DNA from: Salinibacterium sp. SWN167
GTDB taxonomy: Bacteria; Actinomycetota; Actinomycetes; Actinomycetales; Microbacteriaceae
Direction of reading: 5' to 3'
Length of the DNA stretch: 64,000 nucleotides
NCBI RefSeq assembly: GCF_015864665.1
Contig: NZ_JADYWU010000001.1
Location: 1,922,001 to 1,986,000, forward strand
The notes under the pieces were generated by a model. The model worked only from the letters and a program-made list of their open reading frames with translations, was not told the origin of the DNA and made no database searches. Below are positions 37,751 to 46,187 of this stretch, piece by piece. The translations under genes were made by a program, and so were the position numbers. Numbering within the stretch: position 1 is the first letter of the stretch; each line of letters opens with the position of its first letter.

Positions 37751-38017
37751 TTAGTGCGAGCGAAGCAACTCGATCACTTCGGATTTCGTGAGCGGCGAAT
37801 AGCCGTGGAGGCCCAGCTCTCGAGCCCGCTTCTTGAGGTCTGCAACGGTCCAGTCCTCATACGAACCGGCTGCTCCCCCGCGATGGCCAACCTCAGAACG
37901 CCCATCCCGTGCGGCGGCGTTAGAAATACGGGCCGCTTTCTCCTCTGAGGCGCCATCCTCTCTCAACGACTCATACAGTTCGGGATCCTTGAGGCGTGAA
38001 TTCTTATTCTTAGGCAA
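37751..38017 (-). CDS. Small Rho-N/SAP-like protein (DUF7218-type)
   Basis: The 88 residues start MPKNKNSRLKDPELYESLRE and continue with DGASEEKAARISNAAARDG. The C-terminal part (WTVADLKKRARELGLHGYSP, LTKSEVIELLRSH) is a Rho-N/SAP-like helical motif that can bind nucleic acid. Such short proteins are common in actinobacteria. Its role is unknown. It may be cotranscribed with the next genes upstream. Confidence 0.8.
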   Translation of the reverse strand: MPKNKNSRLKDPELYESLREDGASEEKAARISNAAARDGRSEVGHRGGAAGSYEDWTVADLKKRARELGLHGYSPLTKSEVIELLRSH

Positions 38018-38023
38018 CCGCCT

Positions 38024-38212
38024 TCACCTTTCTGACGTCGTCGAGCACGGCTGTGCTCGTTCAGCGAAACAGTACGCACAGCAGCCGGCGTTCTTGGCGA
38101 TTGTGCGAAAACGCTCAGTGAGCGCGGACCGGATACCCAGCAAGACGGCGACGACGGCGACAGCGAGACCAACGAAGACAGCGCTAGAAGAGAGTCGGTT
38201 GCGGCATTGCAC
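38024..38212 (-). CDS. Small hypothetical membrane protein with a Cys-rich tail
   Basis: A 62-residue frame with one membrane helix (SAVFVGLAVAVVAVLLGIRS) followed by a basic segment and CCAYCFAERAQPC. It starts at GTG 38212 inside the end of the radical SAM gene and overlaps it by 29 bases. The ribosome site is poor. Codon use and the helix are compatible with a real gene, but it is not supported by anything else here. Function unknown. Confidence 0.4.
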   Translation of the reverse strand: MQCRNRLSSSAVFVGLAVAVVAVLLGIRSALTERFRTIAKNAGCCAYCFAERAQPCSTTSER

Positions 38213-39275
38213 GCGCCGCCAGCTCGGGCGGCATTTCCTCGGCGATGAGCGAACGACCGACTAGACCGGAATGTACCGGAGTACGAGCGCGGGATCCCAC
38301 GATGCCCGTCGCCGGATCGAGCAGCGTTCTCTCTAAGCCATGACGCCGGATGATCGGCTTCAGCTTGGCTGCCAGCCACTGTCGATACTCCTTGGGGGCA
38401 TAGTTGCCTCGCGAATACATCGAACGATACTTGCCCAGCAATTCCGGATGCGCCTGCTCCAGCCACCCGAGGTACCACTCCTTCGTTCCCTGCTTCAAGT
38501 GCAACGCCGAGTACGTAATGGAGGTTGCCCCTGCCTCTTTAGCCTGAGAAACGGCGCGCTCGAGATGATCCCGTGTATCAGTCAAGAACGGAAGAATCGG
38601 CATCAAGAAGACCGCGCAATCGAGTCCAGCATCACGCACAGCGCTCACCGTGGCCAAACGAGCCTTGGCGGTGGGTGTGCCCGGCTCGACGGACTGCTGA
38701 AGCTCGTCGTCGTAAATCGCGATCGACATGCCCACGTCGACGGGAACGTGCTGGCTTGCCTCTGACAAGAGGGCAAGATCGCGCCGCAACAACGTGCCTT
38801 TCGTCAAGATTGACAGAGGCGTTCCGGATGCCGCGAGGGCGGCAATGATGCCGGGCATGAGCCGATAACGCCCCTCAGCGCGCTGGTAGGGATCCGTATT
38901 CGTGCCGAGCGCGACCGGATGCCGCCCCCAACTGGGTTTGCTCAGCTCCCTAGCCAACACCTCAGCGACATTCACCTTGACGATGATCTGCGTGTCAAAG
39001 TCTTTGCCCGCGTCGAGGTCAAGGAACTCGTGGGTGGGACGAGCGAAGCAGTACGTGCACTGGTGGAGACATCCACGCATGGGATTGATGGTCCAGCCGA
39101 ATGGCATATCACTGGCGGTGGGCACCTTGTTGAGCGCACTCTTGGCGGCGACTTCGTAAAACGTGACGCCGTCGAATTCAGGGGTTCGCACTGTGCGCAC
39201 CAGGTTGTTGAGCTTGGCGAGACCGGGCAGCGCGTCGGGAGCCTCACTGCCAATTTGTTGCCCACTCCATCGCAT
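38184..39275 (-). CDS. Radical SAM protein of the Rv2578c/SplB-like family
   Basis: Iron-sulfur enzyme of 363 residues that uses SAM to form a radical. The cluster motif is MRGCLHQCTYCFARP (Cys69, Cys73, Cys76; CxxxCxxC). After it come GTNTDPYQRAEGRYRLMPG and SILTKGTLLRRDLALL as in spore photoproduct lyase-like proteins of M. tuberculosis (Rv2578c). A perfect SOS box lies 10 bases before ATG 39275. A DNA damage response role is therefore likely. The reaction is not known for this family. Confidence 0.88.
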   Translation of the reverse strand: MRWSGQQIGSEAPDALPGLAKLNNLVRTVRTPEFDGVTFYEVAAKSALNKVPTASDMPFGWTINPMRGCLHQCTYCFARPTHEFLDLDAGKDFDTQIIVKVNVAEVLARELSKPSWGRHPVALGTNTDPYQRAEGRYRLMPGIIAALAASGTPLSILTKGTLLRRDLALLSEASQHVPVDVGMSIAIYDDELQQSVEPGTPTAKARLATVSAVRDAGLDCAVFLMPILPFLTDTRDHLERAVSQAKEAGATSITYSALHLKQGTKEWYLGWLEQAHPELLGKYRSMYSRGNYAPKEYRQWLAAKLKPIIRRHGLERTLLDPATGIVGSRARTPVHSGLVGRSLIAEEMPPELAARAMPQPTLF

Positions 39276-39284
39276 TACACTATT

Positions 39285-39298
39285 CGAACATACGTTCG
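39285..39298. promoter_or_regulatory. SOS box (LexA operator)
   Basis: CGAACATACGTTCG matches the Gram-positive/mycobacterial SOS box consensus CGAAC-N4-GTTCG exactly. It is 10 bases upstream of the ATG of the radical SAM gene at 39275. Flanking ATT and AAT extend the symmetry. LexA should repress the gene until DNA damage. Confidence 0.85.
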
Positions 39299-39326
39299 AA
39301 TCATGCGCAAGCCAACGAACCCACGG

Positions 39327-39890
39327 CTAGCCCCCTGACACCAGCTCCCGTGCGAACTGTGCAACATCGCGAACCTGGGCCGAATCTCTCGTGAGCTTCG
39401 CCGTCGTGAGCGCTCCGTCGTAGAGAACAATGAGCCGCGTGATCACGCCCTCGGCCGCATCTGGTCCGATGATGTGGGTCACGTGAGTGCGAAGCACCCG
39501 GCGGTAGCGGGCAATTGATGACTGCACGTCAGCCATATCGGGGCACTCGATGGCCGCATTGGTGAAGGGGCAGCCGTAAAAAGTGCCCTCATCGACTTGA
39601 TCGGCGACTGCAGTGAAGAGACGCGCGACGCGTTCGGCGGTCGAGGCGTGCTCGTCGTCAAACTCCGTTACCCGGTCTAGCCAGGCATCCGCCTCTTCAT
39701 CGAGGTAGGCCGCAATGAGAGCTTCTTTGCTCGGGAAGTGGTGGTACATGCTGCCTTTCGCCACCCCCGCCTTGGCGATCACCGTATCGATTCCCGTCGC
39801 ATTGATGCCGTGCGCATAGAAAAGGTCCGCCGCGGTAGCGAGAAGTTTCATGCGCGAAGTAACGCGGATCTGCGAGGTTTCTGAAGCCAT
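39327..39890 (-). CDS. TetR-family transcriptional regulator
   Basis: Repressor of 187 residues with an N-terminal TetR helix-turn-helix (ADLFYAHGINATGIDTVIAK and GVAKGSMYHHFPSKEALI, about 20-60) and a C-terminal ligand domain. A TAGAAT 7 bases upstream of ATG 39890 suggests a leaderless transcript. Two matching palindromes lie between it and the divergent DsrE-like gene. The effector is unknown; the DsrE neighbour hints at a sulfur or redox signal. Confidence 0.9.
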   Translation of the reverse strand: MASETSQIRVTSRMKLLATAADLFYAHGINATGIDTVIAKAGVAKGSMYHHFPSKEALIAAYLDEEADAWLDRVTEFDDEHASTAERVARLFTAVADQVDEGTFYGCPFTNAAIECPDMADVQSSIARYRRVLRTHVTHIIGPDAAEGVITRLIVLYDGALTTAKLTRDSAQVRDVAQFARELVSGG

Positions 39891-39899
39891 GTTGCAATT

Positions 39900-39942
39900 C
39901 TAGACGAACCCGTCTATATTTTCTAGACGGATCCGTCTAGAA
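39900..39942. promoter_or_regulatory. Two TetR operator copies in a divergent promoter
   Basis: A perfect palindrome with 11-base arms (half TTCTAGACGGA) lies at 39921-39942. A second, imperfect copy (CTAGACG-aacc-CGTCTAT) is at 39900-39917, 23 bases away centre to centre. The plus-strand promoter TTGCAA (39892)-17-TATATT (39915) overlaps them. The TetR gene and the DsrE-like gene would thus be repressed together. Confidence 0.75.
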
Positions 39943-39972
39943 GTGCTGGATGGCCAATACAAGGAGTTTTCA

Positions 39973-40329
39973 ATGTCAGATCTCAAGATCGCCGTAGTCA
40001 TCCTCGAGACCCTCGAGAACAACAGCGCTCGCGTCTACCGCGGCCTCAAGACCGCCCTGGAATTCAAGGCTGCTGGCGACGACGTAATCGTCATGTTCGA
40101 CGGTTCAGGCGTTGAGACCCTCGCGAAGATTGCTGACGCTGGAAACCCCATGCACGGCCTCGTGACGGCACTCGGCGACACCATCATCGGCGCCTGCGAA
40201 TTTTGCGCCAAGTCGCACAAGGTCTACGAGCCTCTTCGGGATGGCGGATTCCCGCTGCTCTCCGATAACGGCGGCGAAGCCAGCGTTCGCAAGCTCGTTG
40301 TCGACGGCTACCAGATCATGAACTACTAG
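39973..40329 (+). CDS. DsrE-family protein
   Basis: The 118 residues start MSDLKIAVVILETLENNSARVYRGL and contain DDVIVMFDGSGVETL and IIGACEFCAKSHKV. This is a DsrE/F-like fold, whose members carry or sense sulfur on a Cys. The Cys pair ACEFCAK (about 76-79) is the candidate site. AAGGAG lies before ATG 39973. It is under a divergent promoter with the TetR gene, so it is probably the main target. The precise activity is unknown. Confidence 0.82.
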   Translation: MSDLKIAVVILETLENNSARVYRGLKTALEFKAAGDDVIVMFDGSGVETLAKIADAGNPMHGLVTALGDTIIGACEFCAKSHKVYEPLRDGGFPLLSDNGGEASVRKLVVDGYQIMNY

Positions 40330-40534
40330 CGCCAACTCCCCCGAGCAGCGCAACGGCCCGGCGTGACCCACCTCACCGGTGGGCACCCGGACTGCGCACA
40401 CTGCGCACACTGATTCAGGGTCGCGAAGCGGGAACTCACGGTGGCTAGGAATGACGCCAGTTTGCTGCACACTTGAGCACCGCTGGCTCGCGGGCAGTGG
40501 TAGCGCTGCTATCGTCGTGGGAGTGTTTTCTAAA

Positions 40535-41059
40535 GTGACTGTTCCCACAACTCTCCAGACGCGAGACGGCGAAATGATTCTTCGCTACTCCGCTCTTGGC
40601 GACATCGACACTATTCTTCAACTGCTCGCGGACGACGCAATCAGCGCGCTGCGAGGCGACACTGCGCGGCCAGAAGACCGCCCCGCTTACGAAAAAGCGT
40701 TTCACGCGATCGCCACGACTCCCGCCAACGCGCTCCTCGTAGTGGAAGCCCCCTCCGGGGATGTTGTTGCCACGATGCAGCTCACCGCCATTCCCGGAAT
40801 GGCCCGCCGTGGTTCGCACCGCCTCCAAGTTGAAGCAGTGCGCGTAGCCGCGAGCCAGCGTTCGAGCGGAATCGGCGGCGCCATGATGCGGTGGGTTATC
40901 GACACCGCAGCGCCCACGCTTGGCGCCTCCCTCATCCAACTGACTTCTGACGAAGCCCGCACTGACGCCCACCGGTTCTACACGAAGCTCGGCTTCGAAG
41001 CGTCGCACATCGGTTTCAAGTACGCCGTCGACCTGCACCGCGAAACCCCCGCAGAGTAG
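40535..41059 (+). CDS. GNAT-family N-acetyltransferase
   Basis: Acetyl-CoA-dependent transferase of 174 residues. The GNAT fold shows MILRYSALGDIDTILQLLAD at the start, the acetyl-CoA loop VRVAASQRSSGIGGAMMRW (about 107-125, with the Q/RxxGxG/A-type motif), and DAHRFYTKLGFEASHIGFKY at the end. The GTG at 40535 is chosen since GGGAG lies upstream; a GTG at 40523 is equally open. The substrate is unknown. Confidence 0.85.
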   Translation: MTVPTTLQTRDGEMILRYSALGDIDTILQLLADDAISALRGDTARPEDRPAYEKAFHAIATTPANALLVVEAPSGDVVATMQLTAIPGMARRGSHRLQVEAVRVAASQRSSGIGGAMMRWVIDTAAPTLGASLIQLTSDEARTDAHRFYTKLGFEASHIGFKYAVDLHRETPAE

Positions 41060-41097
41060 ACGCTGGTTCGCGGTGCACCAGTGACGGCGGGCGCCCC

Positions 41098-42462
41098 CTA
41101 GCGCCGATAGCGTGCGCCGGCATGCTCCGCTGGGAGCCTGTTGCCACGCCCATGTAGCTTGTGTCGGAGCGTGCCTTCCGCGTATTCCTCGGGATAAGAC
41201 CCGCGCGCCCGAAGCACCGGGATGACGTGCTCGACCACATCCTCAAACGTGCCCGGCGTGATCGCGTAAGCAAGGTTGAAGCCATCGACATCGGTCTCTG
41301 CGACCCACGCTTCGAGTTCATCCGCAATCTCCTCGCCAGAGCCGATAATGAACGGCCCCAGGCCACCAATCGCCCCGAGCCGCGCGATGTCGCGAACCTT
41401 CCATTCGCTGCCGTCGTCATTGGCCTGCTGAAAGTTCGCCACCGTTGACTGGATTGCGTTGCTCTTGACATTGCCGATGGGCTCATCGAGGTCGTACTGC
41501 GAGAGGTCGATGCCCATCCATCCCGACATGAAGACCAGCGCACCTTCTTCGCTGGCGTAGCTCAAGTAGTCGGCATACTTCGCGTGAGCTTTCTCCGTTG
41601 TCTCATCGGTGATGATCGTCAGAAGCGTGTAGATGCGCGCTGAGTATCGATCACGCCCGGCCGCTTCGAGAGCATCCCGGATGCGACCCACCGTTGCCTT
41701 GAGCCCTGCCTTGGTCGATGCCGCCACAAAGATCGCTTCAGCGTTTCCTGCGGCGAACTGAATACCCCGAGGCGAAGCACCGGCTTGGTAAATGACCGGT
41801 GTTCGCTGCACAGATGGCTCCGAAAGATGGATGCCGGGAACCGTGAAGTGTTTGCCCTTGTGCTCGATGTCGTGAACCTTGCTGGGGTCAGTGAACACAC
41901 CGGACTCCCGGTCACGAATAACCGCATCGTCTTCCCAAGAGCCCTCCCACAACTTGTAAAGCACCTCAAGATATTCGTCAGCGTGGTCATAGCGGTCGTC
42001 GTGCTCGAGCTGATCGTCGTTGCCCATGTTGCGGGCCGCCGAGGGCAGGTAGCCGGTCACGACATTCCAGCCGATCCGACCCTGCGTGAGGTGATCAAGC
42101 GTCGACATCCGGCGAGCGAAAGGGTAGGGATGCTCGTAGGCGGTTCCGGCCGTGATACCGAATCCGAGGTTCTCGGTGACATGCGCCATAGCCGAGACGA
42201 GCAACAGCGGATCGTTCACCGGAACCTGGGCACCGTGGCGAATGGCGGCCTCATTCGAGCCGGCGTAGACGTCATAGGTGCCGAGGACATCCGCAATGAA
42301 GATGCCGTCAAAGGTTCCTTTTTCGAGCAGCTTTGCGAGCTCGGTCCAGTAATTGAGGTCTTTGTAGCGCCACGATTGGTCGTCGGGATGGCGCCACATT
42401 CCGGAGGACTGGTGAGCGACGCAGTTCATATCAAAGGCGTTGAAGCGAATTTGTCTAGGCAT
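41098..42462 (-). CDS. FMN-dependent monooxygenase, NtaA/SnaA/DszA family
   Basis: Two-component luciferase-like enzyme of 454 residues that oxidises small molecules with reduced FMN from a separate reductase. It starts MPRQIRFNAFDMNCVAHQS, contains HPYPFARRMSTLDHLTQGRI and GWNVVTGYLPSAARNMG and a late AYAITPGTFEDVVEHVIPVL, all typical of the family. ATG 42462 matches the usual family start. It is divergent from a flavin reductase gene, its likely partner. The substrate (for example nitrilotriacetate or a sulfur heterocycle) is not visible. Confidence 0.9.
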   Translation of the reverse strand: MPRQIRFNAFDMNCVAHQSSGMWRHPDDQSWRYKDLNYWTELAKLLEKGTFDGIFIADVLGTYDVYAGSNEAAIRHGAQVPVNDPLLLVSAMAHVTENLGFGITAGTAYEHPYPFARRMSTLDHLTQGRIGWNVVTGYLPSAARNMGNDDQLEHDDRYDHADEYLEVLYKLWEGSWEDDAVIRDRESGVFTDPSKVHDIEHKGKHFTVPGIHLSEPSVQRTPVIYQAGASPRGIQFAAGNAEAIFVAASTKAGLKATVGRIRDALEAAGRDRYSARIYTLLTIITDETTEKAHAKYADYLSYASEEGALVFMSGWMGIDLSQYDLDEPIGNVKSNAIQSTVANFQQANDDGSEWKVRDIARLGAIGGLGPFIIGSGEEIADELEAWVAETDVDGFNLAYAITPGTFEDVVEHVIPVLRARGSYPEEYAEGTLRHKLHGRGNRLPAEHAGARYRR

Positions 42463-42606
42463 GCCTTTATGGTGCGCCGCAGCATCCGATAACGCACCTG
42501 AGGACGAAACAATCGGCGAAACAGAAGGACACATATCGACATATTCTCGCTTCGTCGCGTACCCGGGTGCACGCTTGTTCGCATCCCCGAAACATTGGAT
42601 GGACGA

Positions 42607-43194
42607 ATGCAGACAATCACCGAAAAACCACCGGCCGCCGCTAGCCAGAGCCCTGCCCACGAGGTCGAGGTAGAGGTAGAGGAGACGATGTCGGGAATAA
42701 GCGCCGCGGAATTCTCGAGCGCATTTCGCCACTACCCCGGTGGAGTCGCCGTTGTCACAGCGCAGTCACCGCTCGGGCCAGTCGCGCTGACGGTGACGTC
42801 GGTCGTTTCGGTGAGTGCCGAGCCGCCGTTGCTCGCGTTCTCGATCGGACACCGCGCATCTACTGCGCCTGGAATCCGGGCGGCTGAATCGTACGTCATC
42901 CACTTTCTCGGGAGCGAACAACTTGACCTTGCGCAACTGTGCGCGACAAGCGGGGTTGACCGGTTCGCCGACCGTGGACTGTGGGCACGGCTGCCCACGG
43001 GAGAGCCCTATTTTCCGAGCGCACCTGCACGAATTGTCGGCAAACGTATCGACCAGCTCGATACCGAATCCGCATCGCTCATTCTCGTGCTCGCCCAAGA
43101 CGCCCACATCACCCCGGAGGCCGATTTCGCTCCCCCTCTGGTTCACCACAATCGGGCGTGGCACCGCTTAGGAGAGCATTCTCACCTCAACTGA
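42607..43194 (+). CDS. Flavin reductase (NADH:FMN oxidoreductase-like)
   Basis: The 195 residues contain the flavin reductase fold: FRHYPGGVAVVTAQSPLGPV, ALTVTSVVSVSAEPPLLAFS and a mid LCATSGVDRFAD block. The FMN-binding split-barrel is complete. It is likely to reduce FMN for the divergent monooxygenase at 41098-42462. ATG 42607 has a weak GGATGGA upstream. The leader EVEVEVEE is acidic and low complexity. Confidence 0.86.
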   Translation: MQTITEKPPAAASQSPAHEVEVEVEETMSGISAAEFSSAFRHYPGGVAVVTAQSPLGPVALTVTSVVSVSAEPPLLAFSIGHRASTAPGIRAAESYVIHFLGSEQLDLAQLCATSGVDRFADRGLWARLPTGEPYFPSAPARIVGKRIDQLDTESASLILVLAQDAHITPEADFAPPLVHHNRAWHRLGEHSHLN

Positions 43195-43201
43195 GGCGTC
43201 G

Positions 43202-43726
43202 CTAGCCGGCGTGTGACTCGGCGATAGCTTCGTCGTCGTCCCAGCTCTCCACAAGAGTGACCCGACCGCGTGAATCCTTCACCGCAAGCACCAACGCAAT
43301 AATGGCCGTCGCTAGACCAACAACTCCCAGCGGGTTCGCGATACCGATCGCAATACCGAGAGCGGGCTCATTGGGGCCGCTGATGATGGTCTGCAGACCG
43401 ATCGGCGTGGAATCAGGAATCGTCAACCCGAGCAGAAAGGCACAAACGCCGGATGCGATGAGCATCGTGTGCGTGAGAGCCCGCGTCTCAAAACCACGGA
43501 GTTCGGTGCGCCGCATCGCTAGCCCAATGAGGACCAGCAGCACGCCGAAAAGAACACCCAATGTCGTCGCGTAGATGATGGTGAGATCGCCGCCAATACC
43601 AAAAAGGTGGCGTCCGAACGAAACCCAACCCGCCACCGCGACACCACACACGATCGCGGCAACTCCCGCTCGACCAGAACCAGGTGTACTCGGAGTCGCG
43701 CGAACTCGAATAGCGCTATACGTCAC
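43202..43726 (-). CDS. Four-helix membrane protein of unknown function
   Basis: I do not recognise this 174-residue protein. It has four predicted helices (about 20-40, 45-70, 85-103, 120-150) and a soluble acidic C-terminus (ESWDDDEAIAESHAG). GTG 43726 is supported by AGGGAA 8 bases upstream. It is divergent from the NYN-LOTUS gene and ends 7 bases from the flavin reductase gene on the opposite strand. No function is proposed. Confidence 0.7.
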   Translation of the reverse strand: MTYSAIRVRATPSTPGSGRAGVAAIVCGVAVAGWVSFGRHLFGIGGDLTIIYATTLGVLFGVLLVLIGLAMRRTELRGFETRALTHTMLIASGVCAFLLGLTIPDSTPIGLQTIISGPNEPALGIAIGIANPLGVVGLATAIIALVLAVKDSRGRVTLVESWDDDEAIAESHAG

Positions 43727-43870
43727 GTGAGGTTCCCTACTCTTACTGTGTTCTCCTCTAATGCTACCGAGCGAAAGTGCGCGAGGTTTTCCACCGATCA
43801 CCCCGGAAAAGGGGATTGTCATGAGCGAGGCTCACGATAAGACTGAGAGTAACTTTCCCGAGGAGACCAC

Positions 43871-44965
43871 ATGGCAACCGCCACCGAAGGCCGCGTGGCC
43901 GTGTACATCGATTTCGACAACATCGTGATCTCGCGATACAACCAAATACATGGCAACGGGCAGTTTCAAAAAGACAAGGCTCGGTTTCACAATTCGAATC
44001 GCATGACTACGAGCGTGATTGGCAACAAACTCATCGAAGCCACTGTGGATGTCGAAGCTATCCTCGACTACGCCTCTTCGTTTGGAACGGTGGCTTTCAG
44101 TCGCGCCTACGCCGACTGGTCGGTGCCGGTGAATTCTAGCTACCAGAAGCAGCTCATCAATCGCGCAGTGGAGCTCGTGCAGCTCTTTCCCCTTACCGCG
44201 CAGATGAAAAACGGTGCCGACATACGGCTCTCAGTCGACGCGATGGAAGACATGTTCCGACTGCCCGACATCACGCATGTTGTTATTGTCGCTGGGGATT
44301 CGGACTATGTGGCACTTGCCCAACGCGCCAAGACGCTCGGCCGGTACGTCATCGGCATCGGCGTTGCCGGAGGCACTAGCGATGCGCTCACTTCATCCTG
44401 TGACAAGTTCGCGGACTACGATTCGCTTCCCGGTGTCGAGTTCGGCACGCCACCATCGCTTCAACAGACCGCCGCAACCACAAAGCCGACCTCGGTAACA
44501 GACACACCGAAATCGGCAGCTGCACCTGCAGCAGCCGCTACGCCTGCGCCGGCACCGAAGCTCACGACGATTGTGGCTTCAAAAACGTCCACGGCCGCAG
44601 GGCCCAAGAAGTCGCCGGCGACCCCACAAACCAACGCGATGAAAGCGGGATCGGCAAAGAATACCGCTGCGGTCGCCAAGCAAACCACTCAGTCAGATAA
44701 AGACTCTCCTGCGAACGGAATGCGACCCTTCAAGATGCTGGTGAGGGCTATGCGACTCGTTCAGCAAAAAGAAGATTCAGAGTGGCTCAACAGCTCGGGA
44801 GTGAAGAATCAGATGTTGAGAATTGACCCGTCGTTCAACGAAGCCGCACTGAAGTTTAAGACCTTCAGCGAGTTTGTCTCGTCTCATAGTTCGCACATCG
44901 AAGTGCGCGAACGCGACGGTGTGCGCGAGCTGAAGTTGCGTGCGAATGCATCTCAAATTAAATAG
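43871..44965 (+). CDS. NYN-domain putative ribonuclease with C-terminal LOTUS (OST-HTH) domain
   Basis: The 364 residues have an N-terminal NYN/PIN-like nuclease domain (VYIDFDNIVISRYNQIHG, KNGADIRLSVDAMEDM, VIVAGDSDYVALAQRAKTLG) whose Asp residues are the expected metal-binding site. An Ala/Thr/Pro-rich linker (about 195-285) leads to a C-terminal OST-HTH/LOTUS-like winged domain (PFKMLVRAMRLVQQ, SSGVKNQMLRIDPSFNE). The layout recalls LabA-like and MARF1-type proteins that act on RNA. GGAG lies 7 bases before ATG 43871. The target is unknown. Confidence 0.83.
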   Translation: MATATEGRVAVYIDFDNIVISRYNQIHGNGQFQKDKARFHNSNRMTTSVIGNKLIEATVDVEAILDYASSFGTVAFSRAYADWSVPVNSSYQKQLINRAVELVQLFPLTAQMKNGADIRLSVDAMEDMFRLPDITHVVIVAGDSDYVALAQRAKTLGRYVIGIGVAGGTSDALTSSCDKFADYDSLPGVEFGTPPSLQQTAATTKPTSVTDTPKSAAAPAAAATPAPAPKLTTIVASKTSTAAGPKKSPATPQTNAMKAGSAKNTAAVAKQTTQSDKDSPANGMRPFKMLVRAMRLVQQKEDSEWLNSSGVKNQMLRIDPSFNEAALKFKTFSEFVSSHSSHIEVRERDGVRELKLRANASQIK

Positions 44966-45004
44966 CCGCGCGAACACGACAGATGCCCCGCGTCGTAGCG
45001 CGAA

Positions 45005-46057
45005 TTACGCGAGCAACTGCTCCGCAAGCAGTTCGAGCGCGCGCACTCGCACGGGCGAGGTGTTCGCCGCGTCCGCATTGTGAGCCGACAGCCCAGGCAC
45101 GACCATGACCTCGTCAACGCCGAAGCGTGTGGCGAGCGAGCGAATGCGTTGCGCTGCAGCCACTGGTTCGTCGATAACCCACCGTTCGGCCATGTCATCC
45201 ACCATTTGTTGTTGCGGCGCGGCGAGCTCTGTCGCGGCAGCGTCTTCGATGGTCGAGAGCGGGCCGAGCGGCATACCGCTGAGCAGGCGCGCCATTTGCT
45301 GAAGTTGGGGCAGGGCTGCGGCACGCGCATCCGCCGCCGTTTCGGCGACAGCCACGTTCAGGGTCAGGAATGTCTTGGGGGCCTTCAGCAAGTCTGACGG
45401 CACAAAGTTGTCGCGGTAGAGGCCAAGAATGCGCGCGGTTCCTTCGCCCGAGAAGTGGTGGGCAAAAACGTACGGCATGCCCTGCGCTGCGGCCAGACGT
45501 GCCGAATAGTCACTTGAGCCGAGCAACCAAAGATCAGCAACGGATGCCGCATTCGGCGTCGCCGTGAGTTCGTAGGTGCGCCCCTGCTGCAGTTGCAACG
45601 TGGCGCCGTCGGGATTCATGAGGCTGCGGATGTCGGCCACGTTGCGCGGGAACGCGTCGACATCGCTAGTGGTGCCGGTCATCCGCAAATACGAAGTGAT
45701 CACAGGGTCGCTGCCGGGAGCGCGGCCGATGCCGAGGTCGATGCGGCCGGGGAACGCGGCCTCGAGGATCGCGAACTGCTCAGCAACGACGAGAGGCGCG
45801 TGGTTGGGCAGCATCACTCCCCCAGAACCGAGGCGAATGTTCTTGGTCTGCGCCGCCAAAATGCCAATCAGCACAGCCGGGTTCGTCGACGCCACGGCCT
45901 TCATGTTGTGGTGCTCAGCCACCCAGTAGCGCGAGAAACCAAGGTCATCGGCGCGTTGCGCGAGCGCGGTTGTCGCCGCCAGGGCGTCAGAAGAAGTCTG
46001 GTTGCTGCGAACAGGAATGAGATCAAGAACAGAAAGGCGAAGTGGTGTAGTCATCAC
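45005..46057 (-). CDS. Luciferase-like flavin-dependent oxidoreductase (MsnO8 type)
   Basis: LLM-class enzyme of 350 residues that uses FMN or F420. It starts LRLSVLDLIPVRSNQTSSDA, has RYWVAEHHNM, GRIDLGIGRAPGSDP and LLGSSDYSARLAAAQGMPY, features of the MsnO8 branch of LLM oxidoreductases. GTG 46057 gives AAGGAG better spacing than the adjacent ATG 46054. It is divergent from an alpha/beta hydrolase gene. The substrate is unknown. Confidence 0.87.
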   Translation of the reverse strand: MMTTPLRLSVLDLIPVRSNQTSSDALAATTALAQRADDLGFSRYWVAEHHNMKAVASTNPAVLIGILAAQTKNIRLGSGGVMLPNHAPLVVAEQFAILEAAFPGRIDLGIGRAPGSDPVITSYLRMTGTTSDVDAFPRNVADIRSLMNPDGATLQLQQGRTYELTATPNAASVADLWLLGSSDYSARLAAAQGMPYVFAHHFSGEGTARILGLYRDNFVPSDLLKAPKTFLTLNVAVAETAADARAAALPQLQQMARLLSGMPLGPLSTIEDAAATELAAPQQQMVDDMAERWVIDEPVAAAQRIRSLATRFGVDEVMVVPGLSAHNADAANTSPVRVRALELLAEQLLA

Positions 46058-46187
46058 TAGTATTCAACTCCTTACCAGCGTGGATATTCCTGAATGAGAG
46101 AGTTAGCGGGCCCGCGGCACGAAGCGACCACGATTCTCAGGTCGCCCTTCAGTGCGCGCGCGACTTGCCACTCCCTAGACTGGGGCG

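Noticed and set aside
40370-40390. Small CCCACC/GGTGGG hairpin after the DsrE-like gene
   Set aside because: Six-base stem without a T run; too weak to call a terminator.
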